Positions 12,970 through 13,086 of a DNA stretch of 13,086 bases are shown here, one piece after another. Position 1 is the first letter of the stretch; each line of letters begins with the position of its first letter. The notes beneath the pieces are model-generated. The model ran no database searches, was not told the DNA's origin, and saw only the letters and a program-made list of their open reading frames with translations. Position numbers and translations under genes: made by a program. The DNA is from JASHVB01 sp049522565. GTDB lineage: Bacteria > Pseudomonadota > Alphaproteobacteria > Acetobacterales > Acetobacteraceae. Location: assembly GCA_049522565.1 (NCBI GenBank), contig JBEKNT010000169.1, forward strand, positions 1-13,086. The letters run 5' to 3'.

Positions 12970-13086
12970 GCAGCCGGTGATTGCGGACGACGAGTCATTG
13001 CGCGACCCCACGTGCAGCCGGTCATTGCGAGCGCAGCGAAGCAATCTCCTGCGTGACGAGCCGACGCTCGGAACGCAGGAGATTGC
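12970..13086. repeat. dispersed GTCATTGCGAGCG repeat with long hairpin
   Basis: GCAGCCGGT(G/C)ATTGCG occurs twice (12970-12985 and 13014-13029). The second copy leads into GTCATTGCGAGCGCAGCGAA (13021-13040), a motif I know as a common intergenic repeat in many bacterial genomes. A perfect 14-bp inverted repeat follows (13041-13054 with 13073-13086), enclosing a smaller stem CGAGC/GCTCG. The element is cut by the window edge. It may also serve as the terminator of the 11337-12940 unit. Confidence 0.7.

Overview
The window looks like an accessory, catabolic stretch of a GC-rich alphaproteobacterial chromosome, most likely Rhodospirillales/Acetobacteraceae-like. The reasons are the high GC with strong third-position bias, a ClpS paralog with the C-terminal FTTEPEE ending that I associate with alphaproteobacterial ClpS2, clusters of small GGGGC/GCCCC hairpins typical of such genomes, and a dispersed GTCATTGCGAGCG repeat at the right edge. 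No rRNA, tRNA, CRISPR array, complete insertion sequence or phage gene was found.

Layout: 1-630 is mostly non-coding, with three tandem hairpins, a stem-loop and a possible 30-residue membrane peptide. 631-3005 (minus) is a two-gene unit encoding a Gfo/Idh/MocA oxidoreductase followed by a D-2-hydroxyacid dehydrogenase. Just upstream of it, on the plus strand, is the last ~36 codons of an aldehyde dehydrogenase whose body is gone. 3428-4357 (plus) is a luciferase-like (LLM) F420/flavin oxidoreductase. 4463-4991 (minus) is a small unknown gene overlapping a ClpS-type protease adaptor. 5201-6058 (plus) is a DUF4213/DUF364 protein.

The centre, 6457-11051 (minus), is the most interesting part: polar amino-acid ABC transporter components (periplasmic binding protein, then two permeases) with two enzymes placed between them, a low-specificity threonine-aldolase-type PLP enzyme and an ornithine cyclodeaminase/mu-crystallin-family protein. 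The usual ATPase gene is absent. A decayed copy of the 3' end of the binding-protein gene, with its downstream spacer, lies between the second enzyme and the first permease. The two enzyme genes are therefore flanked by diverged direct repeats, as if inserted into an older binding-protein/permease operon. The gene content suggests uptake and retro-aldol or imine-reductase metabolism of a beta-hydroxy or otherwise modified amino acid. This is inference.

Divergent from that operon, across a 285-bp region holding palindromes and a LysR-type T-N11-A dyad, runs a translationally coupled pair (11337-12940, plus): an isocitrate lyase/PEP mutase-family protein with an altered active-site loop and an RraA/HMG-aldolase-family protein. 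Both families act on short 2-oxo acids such as oxaloacetate and pyruvate-yielding aldols. The shared control region suggests, but does not prove, that they process carbon from the imported substrate. The window ends inside a dispersed repeat with a long perfect hairpin.
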